This document shows, piece by piece, positions 51,292 to 60,183 of a stretch of DNA of 64,000 bases. The notes under the pieces are model-generated. The model was given only the letters and a program-made list of their open reading frames with translations, ran no database searches and was not told where the DNA came from. Positions within the stretch are counted from its first letter, which is position 1, and each line of letters starts with the position of its first letter. Source of the stretch: Pseudomonadota bacterium (GTDB lineage Bacteria; Pseudomonadota; Alphaproteobacteria; Sphingomonadales; Sphingomonadaceae); assembly GCA_023423655.1 (NCBI GenBank), contig JAFAFE010000003.1:62001-126000 (forward strand), given 5' to 3'. A program made the position numbers and the translations under genes.

Positions 51292-51618
51292 TCACTTCTT
51301 CCCAAAAAAGCCCTTCACCGAACCGGTGATGTCGTTGAGCGGGTTGCCGTCGCCATCCTTGTCGAGCTTGCTCATCAGGCCATCCTGACCGCCAATGCCG
51401 ACCTTGTCGAGCAGGCCGCCTTCTTCGTTCAGCTTGGCCATTGCGCCTTGAAGCTGTTCCATCGAAATGCCGTATTCGGCCACCGTGTCCTTAAGCGCCT
51501 GCGCCTGATCGCCGCTCGCCGCCAGCTTTTCCTGGAATTTGGTTTGCAGGCCTTTGACCATTTCGGGGTCGAGGCCCATTTTGGCGGCCATGTCGGTGAG
51601 GCTGTTCAACATATTCAT
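51292..51618 (-). CDS. Small helical protein with EF-hand-like C-terminus
   Basis: A 108-residue soluble protein. ATG 51618 has GGAG 9 nt upstream. The first 80 residues are predicted helical (SLTDMAAKMGLDPEMVKGLQTKFQEKLAASGDQAQALKDTVAEYGISMEQLQGAMAKL). The tail LDKDGDGNPLNDITGSVKGFFGKK carries the same DxDGDGNPLND motif as the DUF937 protein at 49752, a pattern that fits a calcium-binding loop (Asp at positions 1, 3, 5). Family otherwise not recognised. The shared tail suggests a common role with the DUF937 gene. Confidence 0.78.
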   Translation of the reverse strand: MNMLNSLTDMAAKMGLDPEMVKGLQTKFQEKLAASGDQAQALKDTVAEYGISMEQLQGAMAKLNEEGGLLDKVGIGGQDGLMSKLDKDGDGNPLNDITGSVKGFFGKK

Positions 51619-51933
51619 CTGGATAATCTCCCGGGATAGGGGGTGAAAAGAAAGACGGCTATATACGCGTAAAGTTTCACGGTGTTCCGGTAAAATCGGG
51701 TCACGGCTGTTTCGCTTGCGCGCATGGCAAGCCACTAGCTACCAACAATTCAACCATTATCATAACCGCTAGCCCTGAGCTTGTCGAAGGGCGTCTGTCG
51801 GTGAACAATTTTTGTCCAACACTGCCCCCCGTCTGCGCACCAAGGAACCGCCCCCCAAAGAGTAAGGGGTTCCCCGCCTTGTGGCAGGAAACCCCTCCTC
51901 TCCTCAGCTTTGCAGCTGTATTCCGCTAAGCGA
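51619..51933. other. Intergenic region between the EF-hand gene and pckA
   Basis: No gene is seen. A family C arm (CGCTAGCCCTGAGCTTGTCG) lies at 51766-51793. AGGGGTTCCCCGCC (51865-51878) pairs with GGCAGGAAACCCCT (51883-51896), a 14-bp stem with two G-U-type pairs, just past the pckA stop; it lacks a T run and may be the pckA terminator. Confidence 0.5.
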
Positions 51934-53529
51934 TCAGGCTGCCGTAGGGGCCGCTTCACGAACGCCTTCGTCAACATGGTCGGCGAATTGCGCGAAATTG
52001 TCAATAAACAGGTTCACAAGCTTTTGCGCGGTCGCATCATAGTCCGCGCCATCGGCCCAGGTCGAACGCGGGTCGAGGATATTGCTGTCCACGCCCGGCA
52101 CCGCGACCGGCACTTCAAACCCGAAATTCGGGTCGATGCGGAATTCGGCATTGTTGAGGCTGCCGTCGAGCGCCGCATTGAGCAAAGCGCGGGTCGCTTT
52201 AATCGGCATACGGCTGCCCACGCCATATTTGCCGCCGGTCCAGCCGGTATTGACGAGCCAGCAGGTAACGCCGCCCTTGGCGATACGTTCTTTGAGCAAA
52301 TTGCCGTAAACGCTGGGGTGGCGCGGCATGAAGGGCGCGCCGAAGCAGGTCGAGAAGGTCGCTTCGGGTTCGGTCACACCGATTTCGGTGCCGGCCACCT
52401 TGGCGGTATAGCCAGACAGGAAGTGGTACATTGCCTGTTCCGGCGTCATGCGCGCAATCGGAGGCAGCACGCCGAACGCATCGGCCGTCAGCATCACCAC
52501 ATTTTTGGGCACCGGACCCATATTTTTTTCCGACGCATTGGGGATGAAGTCGATGGGATAGGCTGCACGGGTATTTTCCGCGAGTGTATTATCGTCAAGG
52601 TCGAGTTCGCGGCTGTCCGCGTCCATCACGACATTTTCCAGCACCGTGCCGAACCGCTTGGTGGTCGCGTAAATTTCCGGCTCCGATTCTGCCGACAGCC
52701 GGATCATTTTCGCATAGCAGCCGCCTTCAAAGTTGAAGACTGCAGTGTCCGACCAGCCATGTTCGTCATCGCCGATAAGCGTGCGGCTGGCATCGGCGCT
52801 GAGCGTGGTTTTGCCGGTGCCCGACAGGCCAAAGAAGATCGCGGTGTCGCCATCGGGGCCGATATTGGCCGAACAGTGCATCGGCATGATGCCTTGTTCG
52901 GGCAGCAGATAGTTGAGCAAGCCGAACACCGACTTTTTCATTTCACCGCCATATTGGGTGCCGCCGATGAGGATCAGCTTTTCGGTGAAGTTGACCGCAA
53001 TGATGGTGTCGCCGCGCGAGCCGTGACGCTCGGGGTCGGCCTTGAAGCTCGGCAGATCGATGATCGTATATTCGGGTGCGAAACCGGCCAGTTCTTCGGC
53101 AGAGGGGCGCACCAGCATCGTGCGGATGAACAGATTATGCCAGGCCAGTTCGTTGATGACGCGCACATTGACGCGATGTTCGGGCTGCGATCCGCCGAAC
53201 AGGTCGGCCACATAAAGCTGGGTCTTGTCCTTCAATGCGGCGAAAAAATCTTCCTTGAGATTAGCAAAATGCGCCGGGTCCATCGGCTTGTTCGACTTGC
53301 CCCACCATACCGTATCTTCGGTCAGCGCATCCTTGACGGTGAATTTGTCCTGCGCCGAACGGCCGGTATGCGCGCCTGTCTTGACGACCAGCGGGCCGTC
53401 CTTGGCAAGATGGCCTTCGCCATTTTTGAGCGCCTCTTCGACAAGGGCGGCAGTGCCAAGATTCTGGGCAATCGCGGCGTTGGTTTCAACGGCGGTGGTT
53501 CCGATGGTGATGGCGGTCATGGCAGTCAC
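51934..53529 (-). CDS. pckA: Phosphoenolpyruvate carboxykinase (ATP)
   Basis: A 531-residue enzyme that converts oxaloacetate and ATP to phosphoenolpyruvate, the entry into gluconeogenesis. Signatures: RSAQDKFTVKDALTEDTVWWGKSNKPMDP, GGTQYGGEMKKSVFGLLNYLLP, FFGLSGTGKTTLSADASRTLIGDDEHGWSD (P-loop and metal site) and NFEGGCYAKMI. The ATP-type is supported by this P-loop and length. First ATG 53529 is used; a second lies at 53520. It is divergent from chvI-chvG; ChvI is known to affect pckA in other alphaproteobacteria, and the 259-nt shared region is where such control would act. Confidence 0.97.
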   Translation of the reverse strand: MTAMTAITIGTTAVETNAAIAQNLGTAALVEEALKNGEGHLAKDGPLVVKTGAHTGRSAQDKFTVKDALTEDTVWWGKSNKPMDPAHFANLKEDFFAALKDKTQLYVADLFGGSQPEHRVNVRVINELAWHNLFIRTMLVRPSAEELAGFAPEYTIIDLPSFKADPERHGSRGDTIIAVNFTEKLILIGGTQYGGEMKKSVFGLLNYLLPEQGIMPMHCSANIGPDGDTAIFFGLSGTGKTTLSADASRTLIGDDEHGWSDTAVFNFEGGCYAKMIRLSAESEPEIYATTKRFGTVLENVVMDADSRELDLDDNTLAENTRAAYPIDFIPNASEKNMGPVPKNVVMLTADAFGVLPPIARMTPEQAMYHFLSGYTAKVAGTEIGVTEPEATFSTCFGAPFMPRHPSVYGNLLKERIAKGGVTCWLVNTGWTGGKYGVGSRMPIKATRALLNAALDGSLNNAEFRIDPNFGFEVPVAVPGVDSNILDPRSTWADGADYDATAQKLVNLFIDNFAQFADHVDEGVREAAPTAA

Positions 53530-53788
53530 GAGTCTCCTTGGGGCGGCGCAACAGGTGAGGCCGCGAAAAACGGGGATTTTCTGGTACTGGCTGTCCCCCT
53601 AGTCGACCGAGTGATTCGCGTCAAAGTATAAGCGTCCGTGCGTCGCCAAACGGTAAGAAATGCGCGCTATCCGCTCGCGCGTGTCCGCTCTCTTTACCCC
53701 CGCAATACTCTGTAAAATTGTCCCGCCTTCGCCGCCCTTCGCCAACGCCCCGTTGCCGTTCGGGCGTGAATCGGCTAGCGAGGCGGCC

Positions 53789-54523
53789 ATGTCGGAAACG
53801 CCCACCGCTCCTGCTGCCCCTGCGACCATCGCGCTTGTCGATGATGACCGCAACATCCTCACCTCGGTGTCGATTGCGTTGCAGGCCGAAGGCTTTGTCA
53901 CGCGCGTCTATAATGATGGCGAAGTGGCGTTGAAGGCGCTGGTTGAAAATCCGCCGGACCTTGCGGTCTTCGACATCAAGATGCCGAAGATGGACGGGCT
54001 GGAATTGCTCCGCCGTTTGCGCGAAAAGTCGCAGATACCGGTGATTTTCCTTACCTCCAAGGATGACGAGCTGGACGAAGCCATCGGCCTCGCGATGGGC
54101 GCGGACGATTATATCGCCAAGCCTTTTTCGCAGCGGCTTTTGATCGCCCGCATTCGCGCGATCCTGCGCCGCGCCGATTATGCACGGCCATCGTCCGAAG
54201 CCGCGTCCGAACCGGTGCCCGAGCCCATAAGGCGCGGGCGGCTCAACATGGACCCCGCGCGCCACAAGGTCGAATGGGACGGCAGGCCCGTCACACTCAC
54301 CGTCACCGAATTCATGATTTTGGAGGCGCTCGCCCAGCGCCCCGGCGTGGTCAAGAGCCGCAACCAGCTTATGGACACCGCCTATCAGGACGATATTTAT
54401 GTCGATGACCGCACCATCGACAGCCATATCAAACGGCTCCGTCGCAAATTCCGCGAGGTCGATCCGACCTTTGACAGCATCGAAACCCTTTATGGCGCCG
54501 GCTACAAATTCTCTGAAGAATGA
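53789..54523 (+). CDS. chvI: Response regulator ChvI
   Basis: A 244-residue OmpR-type regulator. The receiver (TIALVDDDRNILTSVSIALQAEGFVTRVYNDGEVAL) has its acidic pocket at Asp18-20 and phospho-acceptor Asp62 (LAVFDIKMPKMDG), with Lys in DDYIAKPFSQRL. The winged-helix DNA-binding domain ends IDSHIKRLRRKFREVDPTFDSIETLYGAGYKF. ATG 53789 is used; the open frame from 53660 is leader. Together with ChvG it forms the alphaproteobacterial envelope/acid-stress system. It overlaps chvG by 32 nt. Confidence 0.94.
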   Translation: MSETPTAPAAPATIALVDDDRNILTSVSIALQAEGFVTRVYNDGEVALKALVENPPDLAVFDIKMPKMDGLELLRRLREKSQIPVIFLTSKDDELDEAIGLAMGADDYIAKPFSQRLLIARIRAILRRADYARPSSEAASEPVPEPIRRGRLNMDPARHKVEWDGRPVTLTVTEFMILEALAQRPGVVKSRNQLMDTAYQDDIYVDDRTIDSHIKRLRRKFREVDPTFDSIETLYGAGYKFSEE

Positions 54524-56102
54524 AGCGGCAGCGTCCGGCGATGGCCTTTATTGGACCGCGCGCCTGTCGCTTGCCCGCCGTATTTTGGCGGTCAATTTCT
54601 TTGTGCTGGCGCTGCTCGCGGGCGGGTTTTTCTATCTCGATAGCTATCGTTCGCGGCTGATTGATACCCGTATCGAGGCGACCGCGACCGAATTGCAATT
54701 GCTCGACCGCGCGTTGAAAGCCGCGCGCCCCGAAGCGGTGGACCGGCTGGTCTTAAGCTTTGCGCGCCACAGCGATGGCCGTATCCGCATTTATGACAAG
54801 GATGGCGCAAAGATTATCGACAGTTTCGCGCTCGCCCCGCCAACCTATGAATTGCGCGATCCGGACAGTGAATCCTGGGAACGCCATGTTGCGCGTTTTA
54901 TGGATGAAGCGATTGACTTCATCGTGCGCGCCCCCTCGCCGCCCGATTATGCGGAACCCGCCAAGGATGTCGCGGCAAGCTGGTCTGAAATTGTCAAGGC
55001 GCGCGTCGGCGGCGGCCCCGAAAGCGCCTATCGCTTTGCCCCCGACCGCACCCCGATGCTGAGCGCGGGGATGCGGCTTGGCTATAATGACGGCGCGGTG
55101 CTGATTACCACCAATGCGCGCGATATTATCCGCACGGTGCGCGCGGAACGCTTTCGTTTCGGCGTCGTGCTGGCGCTCGCAACCCTAGCCTCGCTCCTGC
55201 TTTCGCTCTTCCTTGCGCGCACCATAGCCACCCCGTTGCGGCGGTTGGCGATAGCGGCCTTGCGGGTCCGGCTGGGCCGCGCGCGTGAAGTGACCGTGCC
55301 GCGCCTCCCCTCGCGCCGTGACGAGATCGGGATGCTCGCGCGCGCGCTCAGCGACATGACCCATGCGCTGCGCAACCGCATTGATGCGGGCGAACATTTT
55401 GCCGCCGATGTGACGCACGAGCTTAAAAACCCCATCGCCTCGCTGCGCTCCGCCATTGAAGGGCTGGAGCGGGTCGAAGATCCGGGATTGCGCGCGCAAT
55501 TGCTCGGCATTGCAGCGGAAGATGTTTACCGGCTCGACCGGCTGGTGACCGACATTAGCGAAGCCTCGCGCGTCGATGCCCAGCTTTCGCGCGCGCGGTT
55601 CGAGGTCATCGACCTTGGCCTGATGATCGACGCAATGCTTGCCTCGCGGTCGGCGCGGCGCTCGACCGAAAGCGAGCCGCAAGCCGACATCGCCTTTGCC
55701 CGCCCGCGCATCAATGTCGCCTGTGTCATGGGCGAAGGGCACCGGCTGGAGCGCGTCCTCAACAATCTTATCGACAATGCCCTGTCCTTCACCCCGCCCG
55801 ACGGCTTGGTGCGCATATCGGCAACGCGCGTCGGCAATGATGTCGTGATCCGCGTCGAAGATGACGGCCCCGGCATCCCCGAAGATCAGCGCGACATCAT
55901 CTTCCGCCGCTTCCATTCAATCCGTCCGGAATCGGAAGAATTCGGCAAGCATAGCGGGCTTGGCCTTGCGATTGCGCGCACCATTATCGAAGGCCATCAA
56001 GGCACTATCGAAGCGCGCGACCGTGATGACGGACAGCCCGGCGCCTGTTTTGAAGTGCGCTTGCCCTCGGCCAACTGCCCCGCCGCACCCTCGCCGCAAT
56101 GA
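54492..56102 (+). CDS. chvG: Sensor histidine kinase ChvG
   Basis: A 536-residue membrane kinase. TM1 lies at residues 31-50 (ILAVNFFVLALLAGGFFYL), TM2 near 222-240, with a periplasmic sensor domain between (about 170 residues). A HAMP segment follows, then the H-box HFAADVTHELKNPIASLRSA with His309, and N/G boxes NNLIDNALSFTPPDG, VEDDGPGIPED, HSGLGLAIARTIIEGH. ATG 54492 overlaps the chvI end by 32 nt and is the best start. In relatives, the repressor ExoR controls ChvG from the periplasm; exoR is not in the window. Confidence 0.92.
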   Translation: MAPATNSLKNEAAASGDGLYWTARLSLARRILAVNFFVLALLAGGFFYLDSYRSRLIDTRIEATATELQLLDRALKAARPEAVDRLVLSFARHSDGRIRIYDKDGAKIIDSFALAPPTYELRDPDSESWERHVARFMDEAIDFIVRAPSPPDYAEPAKDVAASWSEIVKARVGGGPESAYRFAPDRTPMLSAGMRLGYNDGAVLITTNARDIIRTVRAERFRFGVVLALATLASLLLSLFLARTIATPLRRLAIAALRVRLGRAREVTVPRLPSRRDEIGMLARALSDMTHALRNRIDAGEHFAADVTHELKNPIASLRSAIEGLERVEDPGLRAQLLGIAAEDVYRLDRLVTDISEASRVDAQLSRARFEVIDLGLMIDAMLASRSARRSTESEPQADIAFARPRINVACVMGEGHRLERVLNNLIDNALSFTPPDGLVRISATRVGNDVVIRVEDDGPGIPEDQRDIIFRRFHSIRPESEEFGKHSGLGLAIARTIIEGHQGTIEARDRDDGQPGACFEVRLPSANCPAAPSPQ

Positions 56103-56224
56103 GGCCCGCGCGGGCGGGCGCTGTCTCCCATATCGTTTAACGATATATAATGTGCCAATTTCCGACGCCCGACCCTATATCTCTACTGGAACAATGGGGT
56201 AAAGCCGCCTAGACTGGCGCGTCC

Positions 56225-56695
56225 ATGGCACGACTCTCCTCCGAACTTTATCATGGCACCACCATCGCGATTGACGGCGCGGGCGTGCTGATTGCCGGTC
56301 CTTCCGGATCGGGCAAGTCCGACCTTGCGTTGCGCCTTATCGACCGCGGCGCCCAATTGGTGAGCGATGACCAGACTTTGCTGATGCGGCGCGGGCAGAG
56401 CTTGGTTGCAACCTCGCCCGGCACCATTCGCGGCAAGATGGAAGTGCGCGGGGTCGGCATTATCGAAATGCCGTTCGTCACCGATATTACGCTTCGCCTC
56501 GTGGTGCGTCTGGTGGATAGTTATGAGCGGCTCCCTCTGTCGCGCCAGACCGAAACCCTTGCGGGTGTGGCCATCGACCATGTGCGCTTGAAGGCGTTTG
56601 AAATTTCCGCCCCTTTGAAGGTGGAGCGCGCGCTTACCGCGATCCTTAGCCAACCGCTTCAACAACCCTCTTACAAAGCTCCGGTGTCCTTGTGA
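56225..56695 (+). CDS. hprK: Short HPr kinase/phosphorylase
   Basis: A 156-residue protein equal to the C-terminal kinase domain of HprK (family members with an N-terminal domain are about 310 residues). The P-loop is AGPSGSGKSDLALRLIDRGAQLVSDDQ (GPSGSGKS at 25-32), and the HprK signature region follows (EVRGVGIIEMP). Alphaproteobacteria typically have this short form, which phosphorylates HPr on serine. It overlaps rapZ by 4 nt (GTGA). The gene lies in the order chvG - hprK - rapZ - ptsM - ptsH. The substrate HPr is encoded 1.4 kb downstream. Confidence 0.9.
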   Translation: MARLSSELYHGTTIAIDGAGVLIAGPSGSGKSDLALRLIDRGAQLVSDDQTLLMRRGQSLVATSPGTIRGKMEVRGVGIIEMPFVTDITLRLVVRLVDSYERLPLSRQTETLAGVAIDHVRLKAFEISAPLKVERALTAILSQPLQQPSYKAPVSL

Positions 56696-57711
56696 TCGAA
56701 ATCCCTCCGCCCGCGTCCGAAGAACCGCACTCCAAAAGCATTTTGCTCGTCACCGGCCTTGCGGGTGCGGGCAAGAGTACCGCATTGCGGGCGCTCGAAG
56801 ATATGGGCTGGGAGGTGGTCGATAACCTGCCCTTAAGCCTGCTCGACCGCTTGCTCTCGACGCCGCTTTCGGAAGGGCGCGAAGGGATTGATCGCCCGCT
56901 GGCGCTCGGCATCGACAGCCGCACGCGCGGCTTTAATGCCATAGAGATTGTCAATCGTATCAAGCAATTGCGCGACAAACATCGCCGCGATGTGATGACG
57001 CTTTACCTTGATTGTTCGGGGTCGGAACTGGAGCGGCGCTTTTCCGAAACCCGCCGCCGCCACCCGCTCGCCGAAGATCGCCCCGCCGCAGACGGCATTG
57101 CGCGAGACCGCGAAATGACCGCGCCGCTGCGTCGCTGGGCCGACCATATTATCGACACGACCAGCTATTCGACCAATGATTTGCAGCAGGAAATCCGCCT
57201 GCGCTTTGCGGGTAAAAGCGATGCCGGTCCCGTCCTCAATGTGATGAGTTTCGGCTTTGCACGCGGTATTCCGCGTAACGCCGACCTTGTGTTCGATATG
57301 CGTTTCCTGCGCAATCCGCATTGGGACAATGAACTACGCCCGCTCACCGGCCTTGACCAAGCGGTGGCCGACTATGTCGCACAAGACCCGGCTTATGAAA
57401 GCGTGGTCAGCCAGATCGAACAGCTTTTGCTTACCCTCCTCCCCCGCTACCGCGCAGAGGGCAAAAGCTATATCACCGTCGCATTCGGCTGCACCGGCGG
57501 GCGGCACCGCTCGGTCCATGTCACCGAGCGCGTCGGCCGCTTTTTGAAGGATCACGGCTTTGCCCCGACCATATTGCATCGCAATCTGGACAGTAGCGCC
57601 AAATACGCTATGCCCGACACCGGAATACCGGTCGAGGAAGACAAGCCCGGAGAAGATGCCTCCAAGGATAGTCTATCCACCGAGGACCGGCCCGTTGACC
57701 GCGCCGTTTAA
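56692..57711 (+). CDS. rapZ: RNase adapter / nucleotide-binding protein RapZ
   Basis: A 339-residue YvcJ/RapZ-family P-loop protein. The P-loop is LVTGLAGAGKSTALRALEDMGWEVVDNLP (22-30), then SRTRGFNAIEIV, LYLDCSGSELERRFSETRRRHPLAE and the C-terminal GCTGGRHRSVHVTERVG. In E. coli RapZ directs GlmY/GlmZ processing; in alphaproteobacteria the role is not settled. The C-terminus has an acidic extension (about residues 305-339). GTG 56692 is the start, coupled to hprK. It is 30 nt before the EIIA gene. Confidence 0.9.
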   Translation: MIEIPPPASEEPHSKSILLVTGLAGAGKSTALRALEDMGWEVVDNLPLSLLDRLLSTPLSEGREGIDRPLALGIDSRTRGFNAIEIVNRIKQLRDKHRRDVMTLYLDCSGSELERRFSETRRRHPLAEDRPAADGIARDREMTAPLRRWADHIIDTTSYSTNDLQQEIRLRFAGKSDAGPVLNVMSFGFARGIPRNADLVFDMRFLRNPHWDNELRPLTGLDQAVADYVAQDPAYESVVSQIEQLLLTLLPRYRAEGKSYITVAFGCTGGRHRSVHVTERVGRFLKDHGFAPTILHRNLDSSAKYAMPDTGIPVEEDKPGEDASKDSLSTEDRPVDRAV

Positions 57712-57741
57712 GCCCCACATATTGCGAGTAAGAGCAACTCT

Positions 57742-58146
57742 ATGATTGGTATGGTATTGGTAACACATGGGCGCCTCGCTTCCGAATTTCTGGTCGCGAT
57801 GGAACATGTTGTGGGTCCGCAAAAAAAGGTCGAATGTGTGTGCATCGGCCCGCATGACAATATGGAAGAACGCCGCGCGGAAATTGCGGGCGCAATCCGC
57901 AAGGTCAATAGCGGACAAGGCGTGATTTTGCTCACCGACCTGTTCGGCGGAACCCCGTCCAACCTCGCTATTTCGTTGATGGAGCCGGGCACCATCGAAG
58001 TGATTGCAGGCATCAATCTGCCCATGCTCATCCGGCTGGATGGCGCGCGCAAATCCATGTCGGTTGCCGACGCGGTGCGCGCCGCCAAGGAAGCGGGGCA
58101 AAAATATATCTCGGTCGCATCCGAACTTTTGGGGAGCCATGCATGA
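57742..58146 (+). CDS. ptsM: PTS mannose-type EIIA component
   Basis: A 134-residue protein matching EIIA-Man: IGMVLVTHGRLASEFLVAMEHVVG with His9 as the phospho-acceptor, VILLTDLFGGTPSNLAISLM, and EVIAGINLPMLIRL. In alphaproteobacteria this lone EIIA is thought to be regulatory rather than for sugar import, as no EIIB/IIC gene is beside it. Its stop overlaps the HPr start by 4 nt (ATGA). The gene name follows usage in related genomes and is inferred. Confidence 0.92.
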   Translation: MIGMVLVTHGRLASEFLVAMEHVVGPQKKVECVCIGPHDNMEERRAEIAGAIRKVNSGQGVILLTDLFGGTPSNLAISLMEPGTIEVIAGINLPMLIRLDGARKSMSVADAVRAAKEAGQKYISVASELLGSHA

Positions 58147-58421
58147 GCGCATTCGCCGAAACTGTTGAAATCACCAACCAGCGCGGCCTTCATGCGCGCG
58201 CCAGTGCAAAATTCGTGACCGTCGTATCAAAGCTTCCGGCCGGTGTATCGGTCGTGGTCGAAAAGGACGGATCGCGGGTCAATGGCACCTCGATTATGGG
58301 CTTGATGATGCTCGGCGCGGCCAAAGGCGACAGCATCACCATCCACACCACAGGCGAAGGCGCGGACGAAGCGATGCTGAAGCTGGTCGGTCTCGTCAAG
58401 GACAGTTTCGGAGAGGATTGA
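58143..58421 (+). CDS. ptsH: HPr phosphocarrier protein
   Basis: A 92-residue phosphocarrier. His17 in QRGLHARASAKF is the EI-dependent phosphorylation site, and Ser50 in NGTSIMGLMMLGAA corresponds to the Ser46 target of HprK. Both sites are intact, so the short HprK encoded upstream has its substrate. No EI (ptsP or ptsI) gene is in the window. Translation is coupled to the EIIA gene. Confidence 0.95.
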   Translation: MSAFAETVEITNQRGLHARASAKFVTVVSKLPAGVSVVVEKDGSRVNGTSIMGLMMLGAAKGDSITIHTTGEGADEAMLKLVGLVKDSFGED

Positions 58422-58455
58422 CCTGTCGCCAAACGCGGCGCACAGGCTTGTTCCC

Positions 58456-59277
58456 ATGGAAACCAACGCTCACGGCCACCGGCTCATCACCGGCTTTTCC
58501 AATCCGCTGGTCAAGCGGATCAAATCCTTGCGCGAAAAAAAGCATCGTAAGGCAGAAGGCCTGTTTCTGGCCGAGGGGCTGCGCATATTGACCGAAGCGC
58601 GCGAGGCGGGCGCGTTACCCGAAATGCTCTTTTATGCCGGTGACAGCGCGCAGCATCCACTCGCCGCCGAACTGGTTGCGGCGACGTTGAAAGCGGGCGG
58701 CGATGTGGTCGAAACCACCGCCGACATTCTTTCCAAATTATCGGGCAAGGATAATCCGCAAACCTTGGTCGGCGTTTATCGCGACCGGCTGACCCCGCTC
58801 GACAGGCTCGACCGCAGCCGCTCCGGCATCTGGATTGTCGTGCAGGCGATGCGCGATCCCGGTAATCTCGGCACCGTATTGCGCACCGGCGATGCGGTAG
58901 GCGCGGGCGGGCTTATCATGATCGACGATTGCGTTGACCCCTTCTCGGTCGAAGCGGTGCGCGCGAGCATGGGGGCCTTGTTCACCCAGTCGATCAGCAC
59001 CGCGCGCTGGGCGGATTTTCTCCACTGGTTGCGGCAAGGGCCGGGCCAGTTGGTCGGCACCAGCCTTAACACCACGCATGATTATCAAGGCCCGCGCTAT
59101 GCAGCGCCGACCTTCCTTCTCATCGGCAATGAAGCGCAAGGCTTGCCGCCCGCTTATGAAGCGGAGTGCGACCTGCTCGTCAAAATGCCGATGCTGGGGA
59201 AAGCTGACAGCCTCAACGCTGCGGTCGCCTGTGCGGTCATGGCCTATGAAATTGTGAATCAGCGCCGCAAAAGCTGA
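58456..59277 (+). CDS. SpoU (TrmH) family RNA 2'-O-methyltransferase
   Basis: A 273-residue SPOUT enzyme. The N-terminal substrate-binding part (SNPLVKRIKSLREKKHRKAEGLFLAEGLRILTEA) precedes the knot domain with the three family motifs: IVVQAMRDPGNLGTVLRTGDAVGAGGLIMI, FLLIGNEAQGLP and VKMPMLGKADSLNAAVACAVMAYE. It methylates ribose 2'-OH in rRNA or tRNA; the site cannot be told from sequence alone. It starts 34 nt after ptsH, so it may be transcribed with the PTS genes. Confidence 0.9.
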   Translation: METNAHGHRLITGFSNPLVKRIKSLREKKHRKAEGLFLAEGLRILTEAREAGALPEMLFYAGDSAQHPLAAELVAATLKAGGDVVETTADILSKLSGKDNPQTLVGVYRDRLTPLDRLDRSRSGIWIVVQAMRDPGNLGTVLRTGDAVGAGGLIMIDDCVDPFSVEAVRASMGALFTQSISTARWADFLHWLRQGPGQLVGTSLNTTHDYQGPRYAAPTFLLIGNEAQGLPPAYEAECDLLVKMPMLGKADSLNAAVACAVMAYEIVNQRRKS

Positions 59278-59325
59278 TGCCCCCGTTCAGTGCGGGCACA
59301 GCTTCGGCAGGATAAGGAGCCGCCC

Positions 59326-60075
59326 ATGATGATGAACCGCCGACTTTGCCTTACCCTTTGCGGCGCGAGCGTGATGCTTGCGCTGGGTGCCTGCGCCACA
59401 TTGCCCGCAGGCAACAACGTGTCCTTGCCCGTGGGCGCGGACAAAAGCTATTTTGCGATGGGCACGGAACCGGGTTGGACCGCCGAAATTACGCCGACCG
59501 AAATCAATTATGCGGGAAATTATGGATCGACCCAGATCCGCGTGCCGATCAGCAAGGCGGTGCAACGTCCCGGGGGCGTTCAATATAGCGGCACCGCAAA
59601 CGGCCAAAGCATCGAGGTCGATATTCTCTATGCCCAATGCAATGACGGGATGAGCGACCGGCGCTACCAGCATAGCGTGTCGCTGACCGCCAATGGCACC
59701 ACCTATAAAGGCTGTGGCGGCGCGATCCTGCCGCCGGTGACGCTGAACGGCACCCAATGGCGGATTACGCATATCGACAGTAGCGCGCTGACCGCCGAGC
59801 AATCGGCCAAAGCCACGTTGCGCTTTGACAAGGACCGTATCGGGGTGAGCGTCGGCTGCAACCAGATGTCGGGCGGCTATAAGGCCGAAAATCACAATCT
59901 TACAGTCAGCACCATGATCTCCACCATGATGGGCTGCCCCGCACCGCTCGACGGCTATGAACGCAGCATCAGCGCGCTGTTCGCAGAAGCCGTGCATATG
60001 CGCTACACCGACAAAGGCGGCTTGGAATTATTGGGCAAAGGTTCGCGCAAGCTGGTGCTGCAACAGGTGATTTAA
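59326..60075 (+). CDS. Lipoprotein with META/HslJ domain
   Basis: A 249-residue protein. ATG 59326 has AAGGAG 7 nt before it; the signal peptide ends in the lipobox LALGAC. The first half (FAMGTEPGWTAEITPTEINYAGNYGSTQIRVPI, then DILYAQCNDGMSDRRYQHSVSLTANGTTYKGCGG) resembles the COG3650-type domain of periplasmic proteins. The second half (LNGTQWRITHIDSSALTAEQSAKATLRFDKDRIGVSVGCNQMSGGYKAE) is a META domain as in HslJ. Converges with the gene at 60184 across a family B repeat. Confidence 0.82.
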   Translation: MMMNRRLCLTLCGASVMLALGACATLPAGNNVSLPVGADKSYFAMGTEPGWTAEITPTEINYAGNYGSTQIRVPISKAVQRPGGVQYSGTANGQSIEVDILYAQCNDGMSDRRYQHSVSLTANGTTYKGCGGAILPPVTLNGTQWRITHIDSSALTAEQSAKATLRFDKDRIGVSVGCNQMSGGYKAENHNLTVSTMISTMMGCPAPLDGYERSISALFAEAVHMRYTDKGGLELLGKGSRKLVLQQVI

Positions 60076-60083
60076 ACAATGTC

Positions 60084-60174
60084 TGTCATTGCGCGCCGCG
60101 CAGCGACGCGGCGGACCAGAGTCGCGTAAAACTATGACTGATTGCCGCACGCCTGTTGGCGTTCGCAATGACGG
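60084..60174. repeat. Family B nested palindrome, copy 3 (decayed)
   Basis: Outer arms TGTCATTGCG and CGCAATGACG survive, while the inner arms are changed (GGACCAGAGTC / GACTGATTGCC). It again sits between convergent genes, the META lipoprotein and the lipoprotein at 60184. Confidence 0.7.
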
Positions 60175-60183
60175 GGCGATGGC

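Noticed and set aside
51910..53631. A 573-codon frame opposite pckA
   Set aside because: Same reason: pckA has intact P-loop and length; no leader or family match for the opposite frame.
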